64,000 bases of DNA from Streptococcus acidominimus (GTDB lineage Bacteria > Bacillota > Bacilli > Lactobacillales > Streptococcaceae). The position numbers and the translations under genes were made by a program. This document shows positions 52,059-60,562 of this stretch, in pieces (position 1 is the first letter of the stretch; each line of letters opens with the position of its first letter). Below the pieces are notes generated by a model that saw nothing but the letters and a program-made list of their open reading frames with translations, was not told the DNA's origin and searched no databases. The DNA lies in assembly GCF_001921825.1 (NCBI RefSeq), contig NZ_MSJL01000003.1:1-64000 (forward strand), given 5' to 3'.

Positions 52059-52136
52059 ATGACTAAAAAAGAATTTTTTACGAAATTAAAAAATGCTAGA
52101 AGCAGAATGAAGCTCGTTAAAGCCAGCATGCGCTGA
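52059..52136 (+). CDS. 25-residue basic peptide
   Basis: Directly follows the broken methyltransferase; MTKKEFFTKLKNARSRMKLV onward. Weak evidence beyond context. Confidence 0.3.
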   Translation: MTKKEFFTKLKNARSRMKLVKASMR

Positions 52137-52186
52137 CTCCTGTGAATAATAAACTCACTAATATTATATCATAAGGAGACAGCGAC

Positions 52187-52624
52187 GTGACTTTTTTTCC
52201 AGAAATTGATGAGAAACAGACAATCAAGAATGCTAAGAGAAAACTAAGAGAATATCCACGCTGGCGACGGATTGCAGGCGATGTTGACGGTCAAAAGGTC
52301 ACCGCTACCTACTCCTTTGAACCAAGACAGTCGCATGGAACGCCAAGCCGTCCCGTTGAGAGGTTAGCTATCAATCGGGTAGATGCCGAGGCGGAGCTTG
52401 AAGCGATTGAGTATGCAGTGGGGCATTTATTTAATCTATACCAACGGAAGATACTTTATGAACTGTACTTAGTTAGACACCCAAAATCTAACTTGGAACT
52501 AGAGGAAGAGCTGGGGTACGAGAAAACGCGCTATCATGAGATTGTAAACAATGCTTTGCTAGCTTTTGCGGAACTCTATAGAAGCGGAAGTTTAGTTGCT
52601 CTGAGCGGAAAAATAGCGGAATAA
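52187..52624 (+). CDS. ArpU-family late transcriptional regulator
   Basis: 145 residues with N-terminal KNAKRKLREYPRWRRIAGD and a C-terminal sigma-like HTH region (LELEEELGYEKTRYHEIVNNAL). ArpU/RinA-like proteins switch on late genes, and the gene lies as usual just before the packaging genes. GTG start with AAGGAG. Confidence 0.85.
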   Translation: MTFFPEIDEKQTIKNAKRKLREYPRWRRIAGDVDGQKVTATYSFEPRQSHGTPSRPVERLAINRVDAEAELEAIEYAVGHLFNLYQRKILYELYLVRHPKSNLELEEELGYEKTRYHEIVNNALLAFAELYRSGSLVALSGKIAE

Positions 52625-52702
52625 CAGTGGAGTTTCTATACGTTTTTTCGTGATAAAATGGTATTGTCGAAAGATTGGCGAGTATGAGGTGGCTCGCCAT
52701 TT

Positions 52703-52790
52703 GGAGAGTTGGCAGAGTGGCTGATTGCGTCCGTTTGCTAAACGGATAGGGTGCAAATCGCTCTCGCAGGTTCGAATCCTGCACTCTCCG
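52703..52790 (+). tRNA. tRNA-Ser (anticodon GCT)
   Basis: Acceptor arms GGAGAGT and ACTCTCC, D-arm with GGCAGAGTGGCTGA, anticodon arm CCGT-TTGCTAA-ACGG reading GCT, a long variable arm typical of serine tRNAs, T-arm GCAGG-TTCGAAT-CCTGC and discriminator G. CCA is not encoded. It lies between the ArpU gene and a cargo cassette inside the prophage. Confidence 0.9.
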
Positions 52791-52823
52791 TTGCATTTTA
52801 TGCAAAAATTCCATATTTTTATC

Positions 52824-52862
52824 AAAAAAGCCTGATGCACTATTGTGTAAAGGCTTTTTTAG
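52824..52862 (+). terminator. Terminator after the phage tRNA
   Basis: AAAAAAGCCT and AGGCTTTTTT pair across a 17-base loop. It separates tRNA transcription from the following cassette. Confidence 0.75.
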
Positions 52863-52902
52863 TAGTATTATTAAATTGATAAAATGTATGGAGAAAAATC
52901 AT

Positions 52903-53820
52903 ATGGTGAAAGTAAAAAAAGTGAAATTTTATTATTGCGAAGTGATAGGTCATGAGGATGGTAGAGATGTAGCAGTTGATTTCAGTGAATTATTTGATGA
53001 GGTAGCCTCTAGGTATAGAGTGGGGGCGGATAGGTTTGTTTATGAATTGCAGGGGACGAAATATAAATTAGAAAGAGTGTTGCCGCCTGTAACAATAAAC
53101 TCGTATTATCATATAGTTATTGAGAAGTTGAGAGATTACAATTACCCTAGTAGATCTTCATTGAGGGGAGAATCGAAAGATTTGGATCTTCAAGATGATG
53201 AGTTTTTAGGAGAAAAAATGTCGCTTTTGTACGACCCTGTAAATAATATTTTTATGGTTCAGGTAAATCGGAATTCAATAACTGTTAGTAGGATAGAGTG
53301 GTTTATGTCTTCTCTATTATCGGAATTTGGTTGCACGTATGATATTAGATTGCCTATTATAATTGACTTGTCACCAAGGAAACAAGTTGACAGTCTTTTA
53401 GGTTATAGATCAATATCTATGAAGGCGAACGAAACTTTTAAACAAGGAGGTTTCGTAGGAGATTTGTTTGATGCTATTTCTGCAAAAAGTACCTCGATAG
53501 ACAGCCCGTATTTTGATATAGAAATAACAATCACTGCTAAGAAAGATAGCAAAGCTAGTAGAGAATATTTGCCAGATTCTGTTGTTGAAAATGTTTTGTC
53601 TTATGATATAGACGGTAGTGTCAGTAAGTTGTCTGTTCGTGGACGCGACTTGACTTCAAGAATTGAAACAGTAGATTTAGTTTCTGGAAAAATTAGTGAT
53701 GAATATGATTTTCCGTTTCATGAATCGAAAGTTTTGAATCCAACTTCAGTATTTGCTGAGATGGAAATTATTTATAATGAGCAGGGAAGGAGTAAGGCGC
53801 TACGTAACTTTTCAAAGTAA
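52903..53820 (+). CDS. DUF6731-like protein
   Basis: About 305 residues, beta-rich. The N-terminus VKVKKVKFYYCEVIG, RDVAVDFSELFDEVASR and the middle LLYDPVNNIFMVQVNRNSIT fit the uncharacterised family I know as DUF6731. I choose ATG 52903 (GGAGAA upstream); ATG 52888 is an alternative. Lower GC than phage structural genes. Forms a two-gene unit with the membrane protein that follows after 9 bases, bounded by terminators on both sides. No function can be read from the sequence. Confidence 0.65.
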   Translation: MVKVKKVKFYYCEVIGHEDGRDVAVDFSELFDEVASRYRVGADRFVYELQGTKYKLERVLPPVTINSYYHIVIEKLRDYNYPSRSSLRGESKDLDLQDDEFLGEKMSLLYDPVNNIFMVQVNRNSITVSRIEWFMSSLLSEFGCTYDIRLPIIIDLSPRKQVDSLLGYRSISMKANETFKQGGFVGDLFDAISAKSTSIDSPYFDIEITITAKKDSKASREYLPDSVVENVLSYDIDGSVSKLSVRGRDLTSRIETVDLVSGKISDEYDFPFHESKVLNPTSVFAEMEIIYNEQGRSKALRNFSK

Positions 53821-53829
53821 GGAGAAAAA

Positions 53830-54327
53830 ATGATAAATTTTTTAAGCAAAAATAGGTTTTGGATGGCTCTGTCTGCGTTTTTAGTATTTTCTATTATCTT
53901 TAGCTATTTTGCTGTACCATATTTGATTTCTTTCAAAAATCACTCGGACTTTGTTGGAGATGTACTCAATTTCTCATCAATTTTAACGGGTTTTTTAGGT
54001 GCTCTATTAGGCATATTGGTTTCCATATCAAAGACATCAAAGGTCATGATAAATATTCTTGATAGTCACATTGCTAAAATGCAGTTTGTTTTTTCCTTAG
54101 TGATTCCTTTTGCTTTAGGAATCGTGAATGTATTGGTATGTATGTTTTATAGATTGTATCTCGTGAATGAATTAGAAAATTTACTTCTAGCTCATATATT
54201 TGTTGTTTCTGCGATCAACTTTGTATTAATGAGCAGCATGGTAACTTATTTTATCTTCACAATTTATTTTAGAGAAACATCAAAGGCAGAAGAGATAAAA
54301 AATGTAAAACCGAAATTAAAAAAATAA
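53830..54327 (+). CDS. Four-helix membrane protein paired with the DUF6731-like gene
   Basis: 165 residues with predicted helices at about 10-32, 43-66, 83-108 and 118-145 and a Lys-rich C-terminal tail. AAGGAG upstream. Soluble protein plus small membrane protein is a common layout of two-gene defence or exclusion systems, where the membrane part is the effector, but this is inference. The unit ends at the terminator 54338-54362. Confidence 0.65.
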   Translation: MINFLSKNRFWMALSAFLVFSIIFSYFAVPYLISFKNHSDFVGDVLNFSSILTGFLGALLGILVSISKTSKVMINILDSHIAKMQFVFSLVIPFALGIVNVLVCMFYRLYLVNELENLLLAHIFVVSAINFVLMSSMVTYFIFTIYFRETSKAEEIKNVKPKLKK

Positions 54328-54337
54328 AATATGCACT

Positions 54338-54362
54338 AGTCACACAAGCGTGTGACTTTTTT
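54338..54362 (+). terminator. Terminator between cargo cassette and terminase
   Basis: AGTCACAC and GTGTGACT pair around AAGC, followed by a T run. Confidence 0.85.
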
Positions 54363-54386
54363 GATTTGATTGGAGGTGGTGGAAAA

Positions 54387-54824
54387 TTGACGAAACTGAC
54401 TTTAAAACAGAAACGCTTTGCAGATGAGTACATCATCAGCGGAAATGCTTATAAATCAGCGATTGAAGCAGGATATAGCAAAAAATATGCGAAGGCTCGT
54501 TCGTCCGAATTGTTGGAAAATGTCGGAATAAAATCCTATATAGACGACCGACTGAAAAAGCTAGAATCCGAGAAGGTCGCAACGCAAGAAGAAGTTTTAT
54601 CCTACCTGACTTCGGTCATGCGAGGAGAGCAGACAGAACAGATTCTCCGTGGTCAAGGCGAAGGCGTCCAATCCATAGATGACATCGAGGTCGGCGCAAA
54701 AGACCGAATTAAAGCAGCAGAGTTGCTCGGTAAGCGGCACAGACTTTGGACGGATAAGGTCGAGGCTGATGTTACTGCAAACGTTACTTTCGTAGATGAT
54801 ATTGGAGGTTTTGCAGATGACTAG
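54387..54824 (+). CDS. terS: Terminase small subunit
   Basis: 145 residues with LTLKQKRFADEYIISGNAYKSAIEAGY, the N-terminal DNA-binding helix-turn-helix of terminase_2 small subunits. It recognises the pac/cos site. I choose TTG 54387, with GGAGGTGG well spaced, over an earlier in-frame codon at 54366. Overlaps terL by 8 bases. Confidence 0.9.
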   Translation: MTKLTLKQKRFADEYIISGNAYKSAIEAGYSKKYAKARSSELLENVGIKSYIDDRLKKLESEKVATQEEVLSYLTSVMRGEQTEQILRGQGEGVQSIDDIEVGAKDRIKAAELLGKRHRLWTDKVEADVTANVTFVDDIGGFADD

Positions 54825-56091
54825 AAAGTTATCAGAACTCTTGCCTCCAAAGTTTCGTACCGTTTGGAGTGCAGCAATCACTCCTCGCTATCTTAACGTG
54901 ATCTGTAAAGGCGGTCGTGGTTCCGGCAAGTCGTCAGATATCGCACACATACTTGTCCAGTTAGTGATGAGATATGCGAGTAATGCGGTCTGTATCCGTA
55001 AGGTTGACAATACACTTGAGCAATCTGTTTACGAGCAAATTAAATGGGCAATCTACGAACAAGGCGTAGAGGCCTTTTTTCGTTTCAATAAATCTCCGCT
55101 TCGCATTACATATCTACCGAGAGGGAATTATATTATTTTTCGCGGTGCACAAGAACCGGAACGAATTAAATCATTGAAAGATAGCCGTTTCCCGTTCGCG
55201 TTCGCTTGGATTGAGGAGCTGGCTGAGTTTAAGACGGAGGACGAAGTCAAGATTATTACTAACTCACTACTCCGTGGAGAATTACCCGAAGGACTTTTTT
55301 ACAAGTTCTTTTTTTCATACAATCCTCCCAAACGGAAACAGTCTTGGGTGAATAAGAAATACGAAAGTGTGATTCAGCTTAACAATACCTATGTGCACCA
55401 TTCAACTTATTTTGACAATCCCTACATCGCAAAAGAGTTTGTCGAGGAAGCAGAATCTACCCGAGAGCGTTCGCAAATTCGATACGAATGGGAGTATTTG
55501 GGTAAGGCTGTAGGTTCAGGAGTTGTACCGTTCGATAATTTGACTTTTAGAGAAATTACAGACATGGAGTTCAATTCGTTTGATAATCTACGGAATGGAC
55601 TGGATTATGGGTATGCAAATGATCCGTTGGCCTTCGTACGTTGGCACTACGACAAGAAGCGAAGGCGGATATATGCAGTTGATGAAATCTACGGCGTGAA
55701 GATAAGCAACCGTATGCTTGCCGAAAGTTTGAAGCGAAAAGGCTATCAGCGTGACAGAATACATGCAGAAGTAGAGCCTAAATCAAACGATGAGCTACGT
55801 TACGAGTATGGCATATCTCACGTTACTCAGGTCAAAAAAGGACCTGATTCTGTTGAATTTGGTGAGAAATGGCTTGATGACTTGGACGAAATTATCATAG
55901 ATCCTAAGCGAACACCCAATATCGCCAGAGAATTTGAAAATATTGATTATGCTACAGATAAAGACGGCAATCCTCGCAATCGACTAGAGGATAAGGACAA
56001 CCATACCATAGATGCGACGAGGTACGCTTTTGAGGACGATATGCGAAACGCCAAGGCTACGGTAAAACGTAAATCCTTGTATGGTTTGTAG
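54817..56091 (+). CDS. terL: Terminase large subunit
   Basis: Packaging ATPase and nuclease of 424 residues: Walker A GGRGSGKSS (32-40), FAFAWIEELAEF (Walker B), coupling FFFSYNPP, and nuclease acids in GLDYGYANDPLAF and IDATRYAFEDD. ATG 54817 overlaps the terS stop. Pairs with the portal at 56103. Confidence 0.95.
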   Translation: MTRKLSELLPPKFRTVWSAAITPRYLNVICKGGRGSGKSSDIAHILVQLVMRYASNAVCIRKVDNTLEQSVYEQIKWAIYEQGVEAFFRFNKSPLRITYLPRGNYIIFRGAQEPERIKSLKDSRFPFAFAWIEELAEFKTEDEVKIITNSLLRGELPEGLFYKFFFSYNPPKRKQSWVNKKYESVIQLNNTYVHHSTYFDNPYIAKEFVEEAESTRERSQIRYEWEYLGKAVGSGVVPFDNLTFREITDMEFNSFDNLRNGLDYGYANDPLAFVRWHYDKKRRRIYAVDEIYGVKISNRMLAESLKRKGYQRDRIHAEVEPKSNDELRYEYGISHVTQVKKGPDSVEFGEKWLDDLDEIIIDPKRTPNIAREFENIDYATDKDGNPRNRLEDKDNHTIDATRYAFEDDMRNAKATVKRKSLYGL

Positions 56092-56102
56092 AAAGGAGAC
56101 GC

Positions 56103-57551
56103 ATGCAACAGATTTTAACTTACCCACGAGAGGAATACGATGAGCAGAAACTTGATAAGAAGCTTATTCACAAGCTGATTCAGGAACATGCGACAGAAGG
56201 CTCTCGTTTAAAAACGCTAAAGGATTACTACCTAGGTAAACATGATATTTTGAACCACACACGAAGGGAAGGTAAGCCAAACTTCAAGACAGTGTGCAAT
56301 CACGCCAAGGATATTGCTGATACTGCTACTGGTTACTTTTTGGGGAGTAGCATTAAGTATCAGAATACAGCTGCTGCCGATTTAGAAAAGTTATTGCTAG
56401 CTTTTGATGAAGCTGATATTGACCAAGTAGACAGCGATAATGCCTTGAATATGTCTATTTATGGGCGGGCTTACGAATATCTTTATATTCGAGAAGGTGA
56501 GAACACTGTAGATGCTGTTAGCCTAGAACCTGAAAATACATTTATGGTATACGATGATTCTATTGAACAGAAACCTCTATTTGCTGTTTATTATTATCAA
56601 GTCAAAGATGCGACAGATAGCTCTGTTTCGTATCGCGCAGAGGTGCTGACGGAACGTCTACACTACCACTTGAATTTGAATGATGATTCTAAGGGAATAG
56701 CTGTGGCCGAAGAAACGACTGAGCATAAGTTTGCAAACATTCCAGTCATTGAATACCGCAATAATAAGTTCGCGATTGGAGACTATGAACAACAGATCAG
56801 CTTGATTGATGCTTATAATTCATTGACAGGAAATCGAGTGAATGACAAAGAGCAAGCGATTGAGTCTATTTTGCTACTCTATGGCGCTCAACTGGCAGAT
56901 ACCGAGGAAGAAGCACACGAGGCTATGCGGATATTACGCGAGGACGGTTTGCTTGAATTGCCTCCGGAAGCAAAAGCGGAATTTTTGACTAACACATTAG
57001 ACGAAAACGCAGTTGAGGTCTTGCGTAATGCGATTAAAGAAGACATCTATACCTTCAGTCATATTCCTAATTTGACTGATGAAAATTTCGCCGGAAATAG
57101 TTCGGGTGTTGCTATGGAGTTCAAGTTGCTAGGTCTGGAAATGGTGACGAAAACGAAGGAGCAATACTACAGACGCGGGTTGCGAAAGCGTATAGAATTG
57201 TTTGCGGAATATTCAAACATGGAACGGATTGCCAAAAATGCAAAATCTATCGTTCCGCAGTTCAGTCGTGGTTTACCTAAAAATATTCTGGAACTGTCCC
57301 AAATTATCAGCAATCTTAACGGCAAAGTCAGCTTGCGTCAACTTATATCCTTGCTCCCGTTTGTAGAAGACCCCGATGCGGAACTTGAAGCTCTTGAAAA
57401 AGAGAAAGAGGAGCAAGAGCCGGCATTTAGCCAGAACTTGCCGTATGAAGAGGAGCTAGAAGATGAAGAGTCTGGACTATTGGAAGAAACGCAAGGCTCA
57501 ACGAATGGTTCAAGAAATGGACAGAGCCGAGCAGGTCGCAAAGAAGTTTGA
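56103..57551 (+). CDS. Portal protein (SPP1 gp6-like)
   Basis: 482 residues of the SPP1/gp6-type portal: LKDYYLGKHDIL, KTVCNHAKDIADTATGYFLG, SIYGRAYEYLYIRE and GIAVAEETTEH-type stem regions, with an acidic C-terminal tail. Forms the dodecameric head gateway for DNA. Overlaps the minor head gene by 89 bases. Confidence 0.92.
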   Translation: MQQILTYPREEYDEQKLDKKLIHKLIQEHATEGSRLKTLKDYYLGKHDILNHTRREGKPNFKTVCNHAKDIADTATGYFLGSSIKYQNTAAADLEKLLLAFDEADIDQVDSDNALNMSIYGRAYEYLYIREGENTVDAVSLEPENTFMVYDDSIEQKPLFAVYYYQVKDATDSSVSYRAEVLTERLHYHLNLNDDSKGIAVAEETTEHKFANIPVIEYRNNKFAIGDYEQQISLIDAYNSLTGNRVNDKEQAIESILLLYGAQLADTEEEAHEAMRILREDGLLELPPEAKAEFLTNTLDENAVEVLRNAIKEDIYTFSHIPNLTDENFAGNSSGVAMEFKLLGLEMVTKTKEQYYRRGLRKRIELFAEYSNMERIAKNAKSIVPQFSRGLPKNILELSQIISNLNGKVSLRQLISLLPFVEDPDAELEALEKEKEEQEPAFSQNLPYEEELEDEESGLLEETQGSTNGSRNGQSRAGRKEV

Positions 57552-59064
57552 TGAAGTTTATTCGTTGGCCAATAAGCAACTTACTTCCAAAATTGAGCGG
57601 ATATTTGAGAGCTACCGACGTGACCACGGATTGACCAAAGTTGAAGCGCAACGAGTTCTGGATAATGTGAAGAATTTGACGAATATCCGAGAGTTGAAAC
57701 AAGCCCTGCGGAACACAACAGACAGCGAAGAGATACGCCAGTTGCTAATTTTACTTGATTCAGCCCCGTACGCTTCAAGAATTGAGCGCTACGAGCGTCT
57801 ACAGCAAGAGGTGGGTAAATTATCCACCCGACTGTATAAAGCCGAGAAACGGGCTTCTAATGAGTTTTACGGCGAGTTCATTTCAGATGCCTATTATCAT
57901 TCAATATTCGATTTGCACCAACAAGCAGGAGTCGCCTTTGCTTTTAACAAGATAGACCCAGAAGAAATCAAAGCAATTCAACACATGCCATGGTTAGGAG
58001 CTAACTATTCTCAGCGTATTTGGGGGAACACTCAGCAATTAGCTGATGAATTACAGAAGGAGCTAGCGGTTGGTTTGTTAACAGGGCGATCTAGCCATGA
58101 AACAGCAGACGCTATTGACGCTAAATTTGCCAAAGGCAAGAATAACGCTCGTAGACTTGTTAGAACCGAGGCAAACCACTTCCATGCAGAAATGGAAGCT
58201 AAGGCTTATGAAGAAGCCGATGTGGAATACTATCGTTTTCTAGCTACGTTGGATCTGAGGACGTCTAGCATTTGTCGAGAACACGACGGTAAAGTTTACA
58301 GAGTTAGTGAGCGTGTAAAAGGAAAAAACTATCCTCCACTTCATCCATGGTGCCGGTCAGATACGATAGCGTTAGATGACGATGAGTGGTTAACCAAGGT
58401 AACTAGAAGCGCACGAGATCCAGAGACAGGCAAGACGATTCAAGTGCCAGCAGATATGACCTACGATGATTGGTATGAGAAGTATGTTGAAAAAGTAAGC
58501 GACAAGGTGTATAATCAAGATAGAGACTACAAGGTTGCAGATGTTGAAATTGAGCGAGCATTGCAGAAACAATCAGATAGCTCGTGGCGTAAGCTGCTAG
58601 GTGAAGAACAAAACGCCTTGCAAGAATACACTGGTCCATTTTCAGGTCAAATAAATAGATATTTACGTAATCAACGGTTTCTAGATGACATTGAAATGGA
58701 CGCATATTATGATATCCCAGCTACTGTAAAGATGCTTGATAACGCATTGAATACTAATCGGTTAGGGCATGACTTACAATTATTTCGTCACATAGACTAC
58801 AGTGAGTTTATCGCTCTTCAACAAGAGAGTGAGTTTAAAGCATATGTGAGTACTAGTATCTCAGAGTATGCAACAGATAATTTTGGCGAAGGCTATAAGC
58901 TTGTTATCAATTCTCCAAAAGAGACCAAAGGCCTGTATGTCGGCGAGTATTCTACTCACCCTTCAGAAAAAGAATTCATGGTAGCGCGAAATACAAAGTA
59001 TAGAATTTTAAATGTGGACATGGATAGGGGAGTTTTAGAATTGGAGTTGGTAATTAATGAATGA
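57463..59064 (+). CDS. Minor head protein fused to an ADP-ribosyltransferase domain
   Basis: 533 residues. The N-terminal part is a Mu gpF/SPP1 gp7-type head protein with RLVRTEANHFHAEMEAKAYE and LHPWCRSDTI. From about 370 to the end it has an ADP-ribosyltransferase exoenzyme fold: Arg442 (LFRHIDY), STS motif 463-465 (AYVSTSIS) and ExE at Glu502/Glu504 (PSEKEFMV), the R-S-E triad of C3/VIP2-like toxins. ATG 57463 with GAGGAG. The protein could be injected with phage DNA and modify host targets. The overlapping next gene is a possible partner. Confidence 0.88.
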   Translation: MKSLDYWKKRKAQRMVQEMDRAEQVAKKFDEVYSLANKQLTSKIERIFESYRRDHGLTKVEAQRVLDNVKNLTNIRELKQALRNTTDSEEIRQLLILLDSAPYASRIERYERLQQEVGKLSTRLYKAEKRASNEFYGEFISDAYYHSIFDLHQQAGVAFAFNKIDPEEIKAIQHMPWLGANYSQRIWGNTQQLADELQKELAVGLLTGRSSHETADAIDAKFAKGKNNARRLVRTEANHFHAEMEAKAYEEADVEYYRFLATLDLRTSSICREHDGKVYRVSERVKGKNYPPLHPWCRSDTIALDDDEWLTKVTRSARDPETGKTIQVPADMTYDDWYEKYVEKVSDKVYNQDRDYKVADVEIERALQKQSDSSWRKLLGEEQNALQEYTGPFSGQINRYLRNQRFLDDIEMDAYYDIPATVKMLDNALNTNRLGHDLQLFRHIDYSEFIALQQESEFKAYVSTSISEYATDNFGEGYKLVINSPKETKGLYVGEYSTHPSEKEFMVARNTKYRILNVDMDRGVLELELVINE

Positions 59065-59467
59065 ACAATCATTGAAAAAAAGGGTATTAAGTTACTGGTT
59101 TTGGCGTAATATGAGTTTTAAAAATGATAAAGAAGCTTTGAAGTTCATCTCTGAGAAACAAGAAGCTTTTTTACGACGTTTTGATTCTATACCGTCTTCT
59201 CGCGATGAGTGGCTAGAATTGCCGCCTGGAGTTCAGTATCAAGCTTATGATTTGGGGCTCTTGGTTAGCAGAGAGTATACTCCTGAAGAACTTGAAGAAA
59301 GAAAGCAGTACTACTTATCTCTCACGCCTTTACCTAGTTCCAATTTGAGCAAAAAAGCTTGGCAATGGCATGTTGAGCGGCAGTATTCGGCAGCAAGTTT
59401 TTCTGACTATCCGGATAAACATTTTCTGGAGTTAGATACCATTCGAAGAATTGGTACACCGCTGTAA
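59057..59467 (+). CDS. 136-residue protein overlapping the ART fusion gene
   Basis: Charged and helical, with DEWLELPPGVQYQAYDLGLL and SREYTPEELEERKQY. No family recognised. The start overlaps the ART gene by 8 bases and a terminator-like hairpin follows, so it is tightly coupled to the ART. A role as antidote, chaperone or second head protein is possible but unproven. Confidence 0.6.
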   Translation: MNEQSLKKRVLSYWFWRNMSFKNDKEALKFISEKQEAFLRRFDSIPSSRDEWLELPPGVQYQAYDLGLLVSREYTPEELEERKQYYLSLTPLPSSNLSKKAWQWHVERQYSAASFSDYPDKHFLELDTIRRIGTPL

Positions 59468-59477
59468 TCAATATTTT

Positions 59478-59506
59478 AAAGCACTTAGAATAATCTAGGC
59501 GCTTTT
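59478..59506 (+). terminator. Terminator-like hairpin after the ART partner gene
   Basis: AAAGCACTTAGA and TCTAGGCGCTTTT pair imperfectly around a short loop. Confidence 0.5.
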
Positions 59507-59532
59507 CTTATATCCAAAAACAGGAGGAAGTA

Positions 59533-59685
59533 ATGGAAAAACGCATAGAAGGTAATTTCACTGGAATAACAACTAGTCCAGCAATGATTACTATCCCAAA
59601 AAGTGAATATGATTTACTTGTAGAGATTAAAAATAAGTTTTTAGGAGTTAACAACCATGAACAAACGAAAGAAAAGAAAGCATGA
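59533..59685 (+). CDS. 50-residue phage protein
   Basis: MEKRIEGNFTGITTSPAMIT onward; CAGGAGGAAG upstream is strong. Overlaps the next gene by 29 bases. No family. Confidence 0.5.
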   Translation: MEKRIEGNFTGITTSPAMITIPKSEYDLLVEIKNKFLGVNNHEQTKEKKA

Positions 59686-59866
59686 ACTTGAAAGCCGTAT
59701 GCGAATCGCAGAAAGCACAATTGATTTCTTGGTTGATCAAAATAGTCAACTTTGGAATCTTATTGAGCGGAATGCACTAGCTACAAATAGCGAGCTAAAG
59801 ATTTTGCATGATGAGGTGAGTACGCTCAAGAAGCACAAGAAAAAATCATTTTTCAATCGTAAATAA
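59657..59866 (+). CDS. 69-residue coiled-coil protein
   Basis: Basic start MNKRKKRKHELESRMR, then a heptad region through LHDEVSTLKKHKKKSFF. GGAG in TTAGGAGTT precedes. Unknown function in the head region. Confidence 0.55.
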   Translation: MNKRKKRKHELESRMRIAESTIDFLVDQNSQLWNLIERNALATNSELKILHDEVSTLKKHKKKSFFNRK

Positions 59867-59868
59867 TC

Positions 59869-59896
59869 TAACCGTTTCAAAGTTGAGGCGGTTTTT
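59869..59896 (+). terminator. Terminator before the scaffold gene
   Basis: CCGTTTCAA and TTGAGGCGG pair (with G-T pairs), then TTTTTATTTT. Confidence 0.6.
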
Positions 59897-59974
59897 ATTT
59901 TGCCCAAGCATTGAAGGCACAAAAAGCTATGGAATTCAATAGTCGGGGACGACTTAAAACATAGGAGGTTCGCA

Positions 59975-60559
59975 ATGAACGAAGAAACACAAACAGTCGA
60001 AGTGGTCGAAGATGACAATAAGGTAGCAGCTGAACCTGAACAAGTTATTACAGACCAAAAAGGCAAAAAAAAGTACACTGATGCGGATGTTGATGACATC
60101 ATCAATAAGAAGTTTGCAAAATTTAAGGCTGAGCAGGAAAAAGCTGAATCTGAAGCAAAGAAGCTGGCCAAGATGAATGCAGAAGACAAGCAGAAATATC
60201 AGCTTGACAAGCGTGAGCAGGAACTTGCCGACCGTGAAGCAGAGATTGCACGCAGAGAGCTAACTGCAGAAGCTAAAACAATTCTAAGTGAACGTGACTT
60301 ACCGATTGATTTGGTAGATGTGGTCGATCTTACAGATGCGGACAGTGTACGCAATTCAATCGATGCTCTGCAAAAATCTTGGGAGGCAGCTGTACAAAAA
60401 GGTGTAGCAGACAAGATGAAAGGTAGCGCACCGATGAAGAAAGCCCCCGCTGATTCTAACGAAATCACTAAGGAGCAATTTGACAAAATGGGTTACAAGG
60501 ATCGCAATGAGTTGATTCAAAAGAACCCTGAACTTTATGCACAATTGAAAGGAAAATAG
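59975..60559 (+). CDS. Phage scaffolding protein (DUF4355-type)
   Basis: 194 residues, acidic N-terminus (TVEVVEDDNKVAAEPEQ), long coiled helix (KFKAEQEKAESEAKKLAKMN, EQELADREAEIARRELTAEA) and a C-terminal MGYKDRNELIQKNPELYAQL. Guides capsid assembly and is then removed. Three bases before the capsid gene. TAGGAGG upstream. Confidence 0.88.
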   Translation: MNEETQTVEVVEDDNKVAAEPEQVITDQKGKKKYTDADVDDIINKKFAKFKAEQEKAESEAKKLAKMNAEDKQKYQLDKREQELADREAEIARRELTAEAKTILSERDLPIDLVDVVDLTDADSVRNSIDALQKSWEAAVQKGVADKMKGSAPMKKAPADSNEITKEQFDKMGYKDRNELIQKNPELYAQLKGK

Positions 60560-60562
60560 AAA

